DNA of 64,000 bases from Desulfosarcina widdelii. GTDB taxonomy: Bacteria > Desulfobacterota > Desulfobacteria > Desulfobacterales > Desulfosarcinaceae. How positions within the stretch are numbered: position 1 is the stretch's first letter; each line of letters opens with the position of its first letter. The notes under the pieces were generated by a model. The model worked only from the letters and a program-made list of their open reading frames with translations. It was not told the DNA's origin and did no database searches. The stretch lies in the NCBI RefSeq assembly GCF_009688965.1, contig NZ_AP021875.1, forward strand, positions 1,860,001 to 1,924,000. Direction: 5' to 3'. Positions 19,020 to 27,787 of this stretch are shown piece by piece. Position numbers and translations under genes: made by a program.

Positions 19020-19092
19020 TGTCAACGTTGTTTGGATTCAGGCATAACCCGAAAAACCAGTGAACATTATAATCTCACGCAAAGACGCTAAG
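19020..19092. repeat. 72-bp direct repeat, right copy
   Basis: It matches the copy at 18024-18095 with about five differences and ends in the same CTCACGCAAAGACGCTAAG segment. It lies upstream of the solute-binding-protein gene (minus strand) and about 60 bp before higB (plus strand). Confidence 0.8.
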
Positions 19093-19153
19093 ATCTAAAG
19101 ATCCTGACAAAATCAGTATTGGAATAACATGATATCCGTGTTATTGTGATTTC

Positions 19154-19447
19154 ATGATAATTCGCTTCAAAAACAAAGCTACTGAAGATATTTTTAACGG
19201 CAGGGCCTCGAAGTCTGCAATGAAGGCCTGTCCAAAAACGTTGTGGGAAATTGCATGCAGAAAGCTCGATCAATTGGATTCCGTGGTGAATTTTGACGAC
19301 CTTCGCGTCCCACCGGGCAACAGATTGGAAGCGCTTTCAGGAAACAGAAAAGGTCAATGTAGTTTTCGTATCAATAGCCAATACCGCATCTGTTTCATCT
19401 GGACCGAGAATGGTCCGACAGATGTCGAGATCACGGACTACCTCTAA
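19154..19447 (+). CDS. higB: HigB-type mRNA interferase toxin
   Basis: The 97 residues match the HigB/RelE toxin family in length and pattern: a start MIIRFKNKATEDIF, a central LDQLDSVVNFDDLRVPPGNRLEAL, and a C-terminal GQCSFRINSQYRICFIW with the basic and aromatic residues used for ribosome-dependent mRNA cleavage. The toxin gene precedes the antitoxin gene by 20 bp, which is the usual HigBA order. It should be cytosolic and neutralised by the next protein. Confidence 0.92.
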   Translation: MIIRFKNKATEDIFNGRASKSAMKACPKTLWEIACRKLDQLDSVVNFDDLRVPPGNRLEALSGNRKGQCSFRINSQYRICFIWTENGPTDVEITDYL

Positions 19448-19467
19448 CGCATCATCGAGGACTAATA

Positions 19468-19806
19468 ATGATTAGAATACCGACCCATCGCACACCGACC
19501 CACCCCGGAGAGATGCTGCTGGAAGAGTTTCTGAAGCCGATGGGCATCTCTCAGCGGGAACTGGCCAACGCGATAAAGGTTCCCTATCAGCGGATCAATG
19601 AAATCATCAATGGCAAGCGCGGCATCACCCCCAGCACGGCCCTGAGACTCGCCAAAGCGTTCGGGGTTTCATCGGATTTCTGGATGAACGTCCAGTTGCG
19701 CTGGGATCTCTATTTTGCCAAAAAGGCCGAGACTGCAGCCCTGGATGCCATCCAGCCGCTACCCCAGGCCCATATGGCAACAAATCCCATGGAGGCACAG
19801 CACTGA
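19468..19806 (+). CDS. higA: HigA antitoxin, XRE-family DNA-binding protein
   Basis: The 112 residues show the HigA signature: HPGEMLLEEFLKPMGISQRELA, a helix-turn-helix at about 28-55 (VPYQRINEIINGKRGI) and TALRLAKAFGVSSDFWMNVQ. It should bind HigB and autorepress the operon. The last about 25 residues are less conserved. The stop at 19806 is followed by two half copies of the interspersed repeat at 19896-19914 and 19935-19964. Confidence 0.93.
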   Translation: MIRIPTHRTPTHPGEMLLEEFLKPMGISQRELANAIKVPYQRINEIINGKRGITPSTALRLAKAFGVSSDFWMNVQLRWDLYFAKKAETAALDAIQPLPQAHMATNPMEAQH

Positions 19807-19964
19807 TCCGGGTTGTATCGATTTCTATCTTTCGCGGCCATGGACCGCCCATAGAAGGTCCCGTAGTATTGTTATTTCGCTGCTTAAATGCCCTTGCTCG
19901 CGCCTTCGCGTGAGCCTATCCTTTCAAATGCCCTTCTTTGCCTCTTTGCGCCTTCGCGTGAGCC

Positions 19965-21218
19965 TTACATCAGGTGGTTAACAAAGGCTTCTTCCAGGAA
20001 AGGGAAGTCTTTTTTGGATACCCCAAAGCGGGCATAGACCGATGGCCATTCGGATAAAAACGTCTGCTTGAGGCGGTCGATGATCTGCCGGCCGTCTTCC
20101 GGGGGCAGGCCGAAGACCGGGCAAACGGAAAGTGCATTTTCCAGGGTCGCCCGGCGGCTGCCGTCCATGCCGACGCCCAGGGTAAGGTTGCGGGGCACAC
20201 CCGGCCCCATATCCGGTTGAGGAACGACGTCGTATGCCGGTGAAAGCCGCCAGCCGTGACCGGGCTGGTGAATGAATCCGTGGTTGCGCAGATGATCGTC
20301 GGCATTGTTGCACAGGATATTGAAAACCATCCGCATGAAAAGCTGTTTCAGGTCTTCCGCCACATTCGGTGCCGCCACATACTTTCGCATCTGAACGGCG
20401 ATCTCCTGGTAGCTACCGGTGTCGATCCGGTCGGTGGCCAGCAGGGTGGCGGCCGAGATAAACGGGATCGGGTCGCCCGAAGCGTCGCGGTCGAAGCGCT
20501 CGATCAAAAATACGTCCCGGTCGCCCACCGTCAGAACTTTCGAATCCGGCACATCAATTCGGCAGCGGGCGGCCAGGCGAAGGTTGGCGTGCTCGATCCG
20601 GCAGGTGTTCCACGCTTCACGCTCCCGGCCGAACTTGGCGATCCATTGGCGGCCGCCGTGCAGCGTGGGCGCCTTGGGTTGCGCACCACCCAGCGAGCTG
20701 CCGCGCAGGAGAAACCGGCGATGCCGGGGCGACAGGGCTTCCCCCTGATCGATCCGGTCCGCCGCCGCAATCATGTCCGCCAGGTCAAGGGTTGCGCCAC
20801 GGGGCGGATAGTTTTCCCAACCGGGATCGATGGGAGCCGGTCCTTCTTCCAGGGAACGTCCGAACCCGAGGGCACCGGTTCGATTTTCCACCGGCAGAGC
20901 GGTGAGATATTCGAACTCTCCCGGAGAGCGGGGCTCGGCCGCCCGGTCCAACAGATGTCTCCCCCAGCCGTCCGGCGCCGCGTCCCGGATACCGCCGAAC
21001 AGCGGGCAGGCAGGCGTGGAACGAAACAGGGTTTCTCCTAAAGGAAGCTGCACCGGGTCGATGGCCATGGCGTCCGGACGCTGAAGGTACTTGCGACCGT
21101 ACTGGAACGTGGAAACGATCTGACGGCCGTCTTCGAAAATTGTCAGATAACCGCACGGCAACCACGTACCGCCCAGATGGATGAATACATAAGCACTGTT
21201 TTCTCTGGCCATGTTCAC
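19965..21218 (-). CDS. hipA: HipA-family serine/threonine kinase toxin
   Basis: The 417-residue protein has the HipA layout: an N-terminal couple_hipA-like domain (about 5-125) and a kinase domain with the P-loop-like GSSLGGAQPKA (173-183), catalytic NADDHLRNHGF (305-315; Asp307 or Asp308 as base) and SPAYD (326-330) for metal binding. HipA kinases phosphorylate glutamyl-tRNA synthetase or related targets and cause growth arrest. All key motifs look intact. The start lies 16 bp after the stop of the helix-turn-helix gene, so the two form a toxin-antitoxin operon. The stop codon abuts a half copy of the interspersed repeat. Confidence 0.92.
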   Translation of the reverse strand: MNMARENSAYVFIHLGGTWLPCGYLTIFEDGRQIVSTFQYGRKYLQRPDAMAIDPVQLPLGETLFRSTPACPLFGGIRDAAPDGWGRHLLDRAAEPRSPGEFEYLTALPVENRTGALGFGRSLEEGPAPIDPGWENYPPRGATLDLADMIAAADRIDQGEALSPRHRRFLLRGSSLGGAQPKAPTLHGGRQWIAKFGREREAWNTCRIEHANLRLAARCRIDVPDSKVLTVGDRDVFLIERFDRDASGDPIPFISAATLLATDRIDTGSYQEIAVQMRKYVAAPNVAEDLKQLFMRMVFNILCNNADDHLRNHGFIHQPGHGWRLSPAYDVVPQPDMGPGVPRNLTLGVGMDGSRRATLENALSVCPVFGLPPEDGRQIIDRLKQTFLSEWPSVYARFGVSKKDFPFLEEAFVNHLM

Positions 21219-21234
21219 TCACCCTTCTTAAAAT

Positions 21235-21585
21235 TCAAAAATTCAAATCCACCTTGCCGCTGGCAGGCCGTATGCGCCGGGTTTTCTCATGGCGCTCCCG
21301 GTCCAGAATGTTGCCCACCGTATCGTCTTCAGGACCGGCCAGGCGGGTCAGGTCGTTTTCCAGCCCCAGCGCCAGAAGGGCGGCGGCCAGCACGCCGAGA
21401 CTCACCCCCGGGTCACCGGATTCAAGACGACCAAGTGTCTTGCGGGTCACGAACATGCGCCCGGCCAGGTCCTGCATGGTCATCTTGCGCCGTTTGCGGG
21501 CCAGCCGGATCTGTTGGCCCACTTCGGTCAGCTTCTGTTTGACGGCCAGGGGCAACCCGTCTTTCCCAAGCGTTTTGTGAGTCAT
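21235..21585 (-). CDS. HipB-like XRE antitoxin/repressor
   Basis: From the ATG at 21585 the protein is 116 residues. A helix-turn-helix spans about 19-70 (VGQQIRLARKRRKMTMQDLA, then VTRKTLGRLESGDPGVSLG). The open frame extends upstream to 21705, but that extension would translate an inverted repeat (21589-21615) as protein, so I prefer the ATG just inside it. The gene precedes hipA by 16 bp. It should sequester HipA and repress the operon. The C-terminal part (DRERHEKTRRIRPASGKVDLNF) is likely flexible. Confidence 0.85.
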   Translation of the reverse strand: MTHKTLGKDGLPLAVKQKLTEVGQQIRLARKRRKMTMQDLAGRMFVTRKTLGRLESGDPGVSLGVLAAALLALGLENDLTRLAGPEDDTVGNILDRERHEKTRRIRPASGKVDLNF

Positions 21586-21588
21586 ATT

Positions 21589-21615
21589 ATACCCATTTTG
21601 TTTAATTATGGGTAT
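21589..21615. promoter_or_regulatory. Operator-like inverted repeat at the hipB-like start
   Basis: ATACCCAT (21589-21596) and ATGGGTAT (21608-21615) are perfect inverted 8-bp arms with an 11-bp spacer, immediately upstream of the chosen ATG of the XRE gene. Position and form fit an autoregulatory operator. Confidence 0.65.
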
Positions 21616-21755
21616 TAAATAACGCATTTTATTGGTTGTCAAGCGGTTTCGGCTATCGTTCCGGGTCACTGCATTTGGAAATGGGCTTTGTTCATCACCC
21701 CTCACCTCTCAAGGGGCGAGGGAGTGCGTGCCGGTAATTGCGGAATCTCCTCTGT

Positions 21756-21903
21756 CTCAGGCAAAGACGCTAAGAAAAAAGATAAAATCAAAATATTCTT
21801 TTCCTGACAGAAAAATTCACTGAAATGCTGTGGCCGAATCCAAAGCCGTAATTGCCGTCAATATAATCCAAAAAAACTTTGCGTCTTTGCGGCTTCGCGT
21901 GAG
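21756..21903. repeat. Interspersed repeat, copy 5 (148 bp)
   Basis: It begins CTCAGGCAAAGACGCTAAG, ends GCGGCTTCGCGTGAG, and carries the interior block GAAATGCTGTGGCCGAATC seen in copy 2, plus the AAATCAAAATA block of copy 1. It lies between hipB-like and the sulfatase gene. Confidence 0.8.
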
Positions 21904-22018
21904 TCTTGCTTTGAATCGCCCTTCTTCCCCCCCATTGCATCCGATTCCCATTCATCCCCCAGATATGCTATGAAATACACGATGACAGCATAAAACAAGA
22001 TTATAGTCGGAGGAAAAG

Positions 22019-23575
22019 GTGAGCACGAAAAAATCCAGAACAGCGGCCCGGTGGTTTTTCGGAATCCTTGCATGCTTCGTACTCATGATTGCAGCGGGCG
22101 GTTGGGCGCTGCTCAGGCAGAAAACGGTCGACGATTTTCTCGGAGAATATCCTTCAGGCGCAAAAGAAACCAAAGCGCAAATCATCAACGCCTCGGCCCC
22201 CAAACCCAATGTGATTGTGATCGTAGCCGACGATCTTGGCTATGGCGACATCGGCGCCTACGGAAACAAGGTGATCAAAACGCCGAACATCGATTCCCTT
22301 GCGGCCGGCGGCCTGCGGTTCACCAGCTTCTACGCCTGCAATTCAATCTGCGGCCCTTCCCGGGCCGGTCTGCTCACCGGCCGCTACCCGTTCCGCTCGG
22401 GAATTATCGGCAACACCTACCCCAAGGGCGAAGCCCTGGGAAAACGTGCGGCCAGACGTGCCGGGGTTCTTCTCAAGGAGCTGGGGGTGCTGGACATCCG
22501 TGAGGATTACGTGGCCCGTGGAATTTCGGAGCACGAACTGACTTTGGCCGAAGCCCTGAAAACCGCCGGCTACCAGACCGGCGTCATTGGCAAATGGCAC
22601 CTGGGCGATTATTCCAGCGATCCGCGCTACAATCCGGTCCGACACGGTTTCGACAGCTACCTGGGGGTGCCTTACAGCAATGACATGCTACCCTTGCCGT
22701 TGTACCGGAACGAATCCGAGGTCGAAGCGGACATCGGCAACGACGAGGATCAGGCCCGTCTGACCGGGCTGTACACGGATGAGGCGCTTCGATTCATCAA
22801 AACGGCGGACGAACCGTTTTTCCTTTACCTGGCCCACACCTTCCCCCATCAACCCCTGTACGCCTCCGCAGCCTTCAAAAACGGCTCCAAAGCCGGCAGG
22901 TTCGGCGATGCGGTAGAAGAAATCGACTGGAGTGTAGGCCGCATCGTCGATCTTCTCCGAGAACGGAATATCGAGAAAAACACGCTGGTCATTTTCACCA
23001 GCGACAACGGCCCCTGGTACGAAGGCAATCCCGGAGTATTCCGCGGCAGAAAGGGCCAGAGCCTGGAAGGCGGCTTCAGGGTGCCGTTCATCGCCAGGTG
23101 GCCGGCAAGAATTCCCTTCAATGCCGTCTGCGAGGCCGCGGCCATGAACATTGACCTGTTTCCCACCCTATTCGAACTGGCCGGGTTGAAACTGCCGCAA
23201 GACCGCACGATCGACGGGCAGAATATGCTCGGGCTTTTAACCGGCGAGGATGACCACGACACCCACGAGGCGTTTTATTTTTATCATTACGACCAGCTCG
23301 AGGCTGTCCGCTCCGGCAAATGGAAATACTACCGGCGGGTGAACCGCTACACCTGGCCCATCCCCCTGGATGCGGCCAAAATTCCCAATCAACTGGGCAG
23401 AAAACAGATCGGTGACCGGTGGCCCCTGCTCTACGACCTTGAATTGGATCCAGGCGAATCCTACAACCTTCGCAGAACCCTCCCGGATGTTGCCGCGCAG
23501 ATGGAAAAGCGGCTTGAATCGTGGGAAAAGGCCAATCAATCGAATTTGCGCGGGTTTGCTGAAGACCGAATGTAA
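22019..23575 (+). CDS. Cys-type sulfatase (arylsulfatase family)
   Basis: The 518 residues start at a GTG behind GGAGGAAAAG. A single hydrophobic segment (about 13-34) acts as signal or anchor, so the enzyme works in the periplasm or outside the cell. The sulfatase core begins PNVIVIVADDLGYGDIGAYG with the metal-binding Asp pair; Cys111 in ICGPSRAGLLTG fits the CxPSR signature that is converted to formylglycine. IGKWHLGDY, FTSDNGPWYEG and GGFRVPFIARWP are further active-site segments. It hydrolyses a sulfate ester; the substrate (aryl, glycan or other) cannot be read. No formylglycine-generating enzyme lies in the window. Confidence 0.9.
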   Translation: MSTKKSRTAARWFFGILACFVLMIAAGGWALLRQKTVDDFLGEYPSGAKETKAQIINASAPKPNVIVIVADDLGYGDIGAYGNKVIKTPNIDSLAAGGLRFTSFYACNSICGPSRAGLLTGRYPFRSGIIGNTYPKGEALGKRAARRAGVLLKELGVLDIREDYVARGISEHELTLAEALKTAGYQTGVIGKWHLGDYSSDPRYNPVRHGFDSYLGVPYSNDMLPLPLYRNESEVEADIGNDEDQARLTGLYTDEALRFIKTADEPFFLYLAHTFPHQPLYASAAFKNGSKAGRFGDAVEEIDWSVGRIVDLLRERNIEKNTLVIFTSDNGPWYEGNPGVFRGRKGQSLEGGFRVPFIARWPARIPFNAVCEAAAMNIDLFPTLFELAGLKLPQDRTIDGQNMLGLLTGEDDHDTHEAFYFYHYDQLEAVRSGKWKYYRRVNRYTWPIPLDAAKIPNQLGRKQIGDRWPLLYDLELDPGESYNLRRTLPDVAAQMEKRLESWEKANQSNLRGFAEDRM

Positions 23576-23584
23576 TGGTTAACC

Positions 23585-23727
23585 AGTGCCCGTCCAGAAA
23601 TAGGAAAATTGGGTCGAGATCGAGGCGCACGAAAAATTTTACCGGAGTCATATGGTTGATATTTCGAGGATAAAATTTTTCGCGCAACAAAGATATCGGG
23701 CGAATTGGCCATTTCTGGATGAGCACT
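23585..23727. repeat. Long imperfect inverted repeat between convergent genes
   Basis: The ends AGTGC and GCACT open a 143-bp imperfect hairpin with matching blocks CCAGAAAT / ATTTCTGG and CGAAAAATTTTA / TAAAATTTTTCG. It fills the gap between the sulfatase stop and the convergent kinase stop (3 bp away). It may serve as a two-way terminator, or be a miniature inverted-repeat element that settled there. Confidence 0.7.
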
Positions 23728-23729
23728 AA

Positions 23730-26216
23730 CTATTTTCCCAATTCGCTTTTTATCGCCATGCCAACATCTTTGATGTTGTATGGTTTTCTGATGAACTGTC
23801 CCACGCCGATGTCCAGCGCTTTCTTCACACGCTCCGTTTCGGCAAAACCACTGGCGATGACCGCTTTCTGCCCGGGTCTGATTCTTAATATTTCTTCAAA
23901 CGTTTCCAGGCCATCCATCCCGGGCGGCATGAGCATATCCAGAATCACCAGATCCGCTGTGTTTCTAATCAAATAGGATATTGCATCCTCGCCGCTCGAT
24001 GCGGCGGCCACGCTATAGCCCAATGTAGAAAGAATATTCGATGCGATCTCTCTTTGATCGTCCAGGTCGTCGACAATCAATATCCGTTCGCCATTTCCCC
24101 TGAAATCGACTTCGTCCGGTCTTCGGGCGGCTGACGGGGCGTCATCCTGGCTTGCGGGAAAATACAGTTTAAAGCGCGAACCATTTTTCCCGTCGCTTTC
24201 CACATGGATATGGCCATGGTGATCCATGATCGTCCCCCAGACAACGGCCAGGCCGAGTCCCGTTCCGCTTCTGCCCATCACCTTTTTCGTGTAAAACGGT
24301 TCAAAAATTTTCTCCATGTCGTCCCTGGATATCCCCGAACCGGTGTCCGCAATCTCCAGCAGAACGCACTCGCAGTTATTTACCCCGTCAACATCCTCTA
24401 AACACGCTTCACCCGTTTGAATGTTCGCCGTCTTTATCCTGATCTGCCCCCCGTCCGGCATGGCCTCTGCGGCATTGGACACAAGATTCATCACGGTTTT
24501 GGACAGATGAACGGAAGAACCGGAGATCGGTTTCAACGGTTTCGCCAGATCCGTTTCTATGGTCATCTTTTTGTGAAATGACTTAATTTTCATGCATTCC
24601 GGACTGCCGAGAAATTGCGTGACAATGTCGTTCAGGTCAACATGTTCCTTGCAGGCCACACCCCGCCTTGCCAATGTCAGAAGGTCCTGGACGATAACGG
24701 CGGCCTTCTCACCCGATTTTTTGATGATCTGGATAGGCTTTTTTAAGGAACTTTCTTCCGGCAATTGCATTAGAAGAAGATCCGGATAGCTTACGATACC
24801 CGAAAGAATATTGTTTAGATCGTGGGCAACGCCTCCTGCAATGGTACCCATAAACTCCATTTTCTGGGCGTTCTCCAGTTTCTTTTCGAGTTCATAAAGA
24901 TCCGTGACATCGCGTGAGATAATCACGCAGCCCGCTATCCGGTTGCCGGAATGTGCGTATGGCGTGCAAACAAGATCCATGTATCTGCGGCCAAGCCCCG
25001 GAAAACGAATCCAGGTTCTGAATTTGACCACCTGGCCGGAAAAAGCCCTGTCCAGTCTTTTCTTATGGATTTCGGCAGGAAAGATGTCACCCACAATATT
25101 CCAGATGTTTTTGCCGATCACTTGTATGCGGGATTTCTGCAGCACGCTGAGCGCCGCATCGTTAATGGCCTGATAGGTATAAGACAGATCGATCATTGCC
25201 ATATGGTCGGTTGACGACGCCACGATTCTCTCGTATTTGCGCAGCTCCTCCTCGGCCTTCATTCGTATCTCGACTTCATTTTTCAGTTTTACGTTGGCCG
25301 AGGACAACTCTCGGGTACGCTTTTTTACTTTGATTCGAAGCGTCAGGTTGGTCAGGGCAAATAAGATCAATAAGGAGGCAATGCCAATGAGTGTGTACTT
25401 GATCGGGTTGGGCAGAATCCATTCCGTCGGTGCGACGAGCCAATGGTTCAGCGTCTGGCTGTAAAATGGGTCCTTTTCATCGTGCATCCGTTGCAGGTGA
25501 CTGTCGATGACAGAAAGCAGGCCACTTCCTGAATCCTTTGGCGACGCAAATCTTACCTCGATGGGGTTGAACATGATCGACGTTTCCTGAACAGGAAAGT
25601 TGCCCTTGTTCTCGATACCATAAAGCCTGTTGACAACCCCGGCCTGGACCCGATTCGCTTCGATCAGTTCAAATACGACATCGTATCCATCCGCCTCGAT
25701 GAATCGGCAATTCATATTGAATTTCGATGTCAGCTCTTTAATACCAAGAAAATGGATATCTTCCATTTTTACGGCGATCTTTTTTTGATCCAGATCCAGG
25801 ATTGAACCGATGTCAGAGCCTTTGGAGACATACACCTGCCCCCAATTCGTAATTACCGTTTCATATGTAAAATCGTATCTCTTCGCCCGCTGTTTCGAAT
25901 AGGCGATCGCGGTCATCAGGTCGATCTCGCCGGTCTTCAGCCTGTCGATGCATTCCGGCCAGGATCCATATACATAATCCAGGGTCCACTGCTCTTTTTC
26001 AGCGATGTGCTCCAGGATATCGACAAAGATGCCTTTCGCTTTTCCGTTGTTATCCATAAATACAAGCGGTTTATTATCATACAGCCCAACCTTGACCGTT
26101 CTGTCCGCCCCGGCCTCGGGCGCTGCCAGGAATTGGAGCAGCACCGACAGAACCGCAAAAGCGACCAGACCTTTTTTTAACTTTTTTATAAATACAACCT
26201 TTTGATAAATATACAT
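23730..26216 (-). CDS. Hybrid histidine kinase with periplasmic solute-binding sensor and receiver
   Basis: The 828 residues have a signal segment (about 12-35), an SBP_bac_3 domain (about 40-262; VKVGLYDNKPLVFMD, then GEIDLMTAIAYSKQRAKRYDF), one transmembrane helix (274-293), a coiled linker, a PAS domain (about 330-440), HisKA with His465 in GGVAHDLNNILSG, HATPase (NLVSNAAEAM, ADTGSGIS, GRSGTGLGLA) and a receiver with Asp760 in LVILDMLMPP. It senses a small ligand in the periplasm and phosphorylates its own receiver. Kinase and receiver closely resemble those of the kinase at 2973-5195. Confidence 0.93.
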   Translation of the reverse strand: MYIYQKVVFIKKLKKGLVAFAVLSVLLQFLAAPEAGADRTVKVGLYDNKPLVFMDNNGKAKGIFVDILEHIAEKEQWTLDYVYGSWPECIDRLKTGEIDLMTAIAYSKQRAKRYDFTYETVITNWGQVYVSKGSDIGSILDLDQKKIAVKMEDIHFLGIKELTSKFNMNCRFIEADGYDVVFELIEANRVQAGVVNRLYGIENKGNFPVQETSIMFNPIEVRFASPKDSGSGLLSVIDSHLQRMHDEKDPFYSQTLNHWLVAPTEWILPNPIKYTLIGIASLLILFALTNLTLRIKVKKRTRELSSANVKLKNEVEIRMKAEEELRKYERIVASSTDHMAMIDLSYTYQAINDAALSVLQKSRIQVIGKNIWNIVGDIFPAEIHKKRLDRAFSGQVVKFRTWIRFPGLGRRYMDLVCTPYAHSGNRIAGCVIISRDVTDLYELEKKLENAQKMEFMGTIAGGVAHDLNNILSGIVSYPDLLLMQLPEESSLKKPIQIIKKSGEKAAVIVQDLLTLARRGVACKEHVDLNDIVTQFLGSPECMKIKSFHKKMTIETDLAKPLKPISGSSVHLSKTVMNLVSNAAEAMPDGGQIRIKTANIQTGEACLEDVDGVNNCECVLLEIADTGSGISRDDMEKIFEPFYTKKVMGRSGTGLGLAVVWGTIMDHHGHIHVESDGKNGSRFKLYFPASQDDAPSAARRPDEVDFRGNGERILIVDDLDDQREIASNILSTLGYSVAAASSGEDAISYLIRNTADLVILDMLMPPGMDGLETFEEILRIRPGQKAVIASGFAETERVKKALDIGVGQFIRKPYNIKDVGMAIKSELGK

Positions 26217-26595
26217 ATCCTTCTCCGAATGTCAGATCGTACCATATCTCCTCCTTTAAGGCGGGAACAGGAACCAGGCTAATTCGGCGGCAATTACAAC
26301 ATCAATGGTGGGCTGGTGGGCTTGATCGAGGAAGAACGGCCAGGGATCGGCTCTCGATGGCAACAGGCAGCGCCAGGAAGAAATCAATCAGGGCACAACA
26401 TATTGCAGGGATATTCTTTTTCAATAGTACCAATTGAATTCTTTTAAGATACTCCTTCTTTTATTGTTCCAAAAAAGCCTTTTTGGAAGCCGAAAAGAAG
26501 GACATGCAAAGAGGCGAACCTATGTTGAGTCCCAAAGAAAAAGCCCCCAAGATTTTATCTTGAAGGCTTTCAAGGATTTAAAATCCAAAATTTTC

Positions 26596-26640
26596 TGGCG
26601 CGCCCGGCAGGATTCGAACCTGCGGCCTACGGATTCGAAG
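26596..26640 (-). pseudogene. Truncated tRNA-Arg 3' end (about 45 nt)
   Basis: Read on the minus strand, the segment gives the 3' half of an arginine tRNA: an anticodon-loop part CTTCGAA (anticodon TCG), a T arm GCAGGTTCGAATCCTGC and an acceptor end with CGCGCCA. The match stops at 26640, inside the anticodon loop; the 5' half (acceptor, D arm) is missing. Such 3' fragments mark the attachment site of a tRNA-targeting integrase element. No integrase gene is in the window, so it is a relic of an older event or the far end of a larger island. The remainder of 26217-26966 shows no gene. Confidence 0.75.
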
Positions 26641-26752
26641 ACAGGGACTTCGAGCTTTCTAACCTCCTCATTTTACAGTAACATACTGAAAGCATGGGAT
26701 ATACAATTTCTACATTTTTGCCGATTTTACACATTTTAGCTGTGTAAATTTG

Positions 26753-26789
26753 CTCACTATCTCAGAATTTTTTGCACACTAAATCAGAA
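26753..26789 (+). repeat. Putative transposase-binding sites, right end of prophage A
   Basis: CTCACTATCTCAGAA (26753-26767) and CACACTAAATCAGAA (26775-26789) are two copies of one 15-bp motif, exactly 22 bp apart. The same pair, same orientation and same spacing, occurs at 51067-51103. Similarity between the two sites continues for about 60 bp more (GAACGCAGAAAACCTGAGCG against GAACGCAAAAAACCTGTGCG). The spacing recalls Mu R1/R2. Confidence 0.65.
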
Positions 26790-26966
26790 AAATAGATTAA
26801 TGCGAAATCAGAACGCAGAAAACCTGAGCGAATTGGTTAGAACAACTCGTCAAGCCAAATTCATTTTTATTTTTAAGCTTTTATCACCCCTATTAATGGA
26901 TTTTTAGGCTAACGTTTTATGCCAGTGGTGATGGAACCTAATCCAATAGACACAATGGTTCGTGGT

Positions 26967-27557
26967 CTACTTTTTTCGAAACACTTTGGAAATTAGCCAG
27001 TTTAAATTAATGCCCATACCAAAAAAATTCGGTTTAAGCTCAAACGCATTTAACCATTTAGAAGTTTTTCGTTTTATATTTTTCGAGCTTTCGATTTCGG
27101 AGTTTATTAAAGTGTCGACAACCAAACAATTCTGCATTATACGCTTATGGACATCCTTTATTTCTACAGAATTTGGATAACCTTTCCCTCTAAGCCTTTG
27201 ATCGATTATCGCCATTCTATTAAAAATTTGACTTATCATTCCGTGAAGATGTAAACGGCAAGACTCAAGCGCACCTTGAACCAAAATATTTCTCTCAATC
27301 GCCTTTAACCTTGTCGTCTCAATCAAATCACGACTACGCTTTTTGATGTACGCATCGATAAATCCATTCCAAAAAATGAGAACAGCAGACCCGGAATACT
27401 CAACTCCAGATATCGAAATAGAACCACCATAAACTTTTTTTATTTGTACACCTTTTGAATTAAAGAACATCCACGGATCAACAGCATCCTTTAGAATAGC
27501 CTTTGTCACCTCTTCTACATCGGCTTTAATTATTTCATTTAATGGTGATAATTTCAT
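26967..27557 (-). CDS. Hypothetical protein (prophage A cargo)
   Basis: The 196 residues are not recognised. The N-terminal half has a mixed pattern with FFNSKGVQIKKVYGGSISISGVEYSG; the middle is helical and rich in basic residues; there is no signal peptide, and the end is FRKK. Base composition is clearly AT-richer than the chromosome to the left, in line with foreign cargo. It is the gene nearest to the right end of prophage A. Confidence 0.55.
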   Translation of the reverse strand: MKLSPLNEIIKADVEEVTKAILKDAVDPWMFFNSKGVQIKKVYGGSISISGVEYSGSAVLIFWNGFIDAYIKKRSRDLIETTRLKAIERNILVQGALESCRLHLHGMISQIFNRMAIIDQRLRGKGYPNSVEIKDVHKRIMQNCLVVDTLINSEIESSKNIKRKTSKWLNAFELKPNFFGMGINLNWLISKVFRKK

Positions 27558-27787
27558 TGTCGTATTCTGTTAACGATGGGCAAATGGAGCGGTGGCTTAT
27601 TACCGTCGGTCGCAATGTCTTGGTTATGGTTTGCTTTGCTTTGTCTAATTAAAAGCTACGTTGATATAAACACTAAATACTGCTCGACTACGAGTAGCTT
27701 TAAAAAGTGTATTTCAGCGGTAACCATGCTCTTTCTACGCCCACTTAAAGGATTTAACGATTGTTGGTTTAAATAAAAACTATAGTA

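Noticed and set aside
21586-21705. Upstream extension of the XRE gene to 21705
   Set aside because: It would translate the operator-like inverted repeat; the ATG at 21585 gives the normal antitoxin length.
26434-26739. 101-codon frame containing RARQDSNLRPTDS
   Set aside because: That peptide is the well-known false translation of an antisense arginine tRNA end; it marks the tRNA remnant, not a protein.
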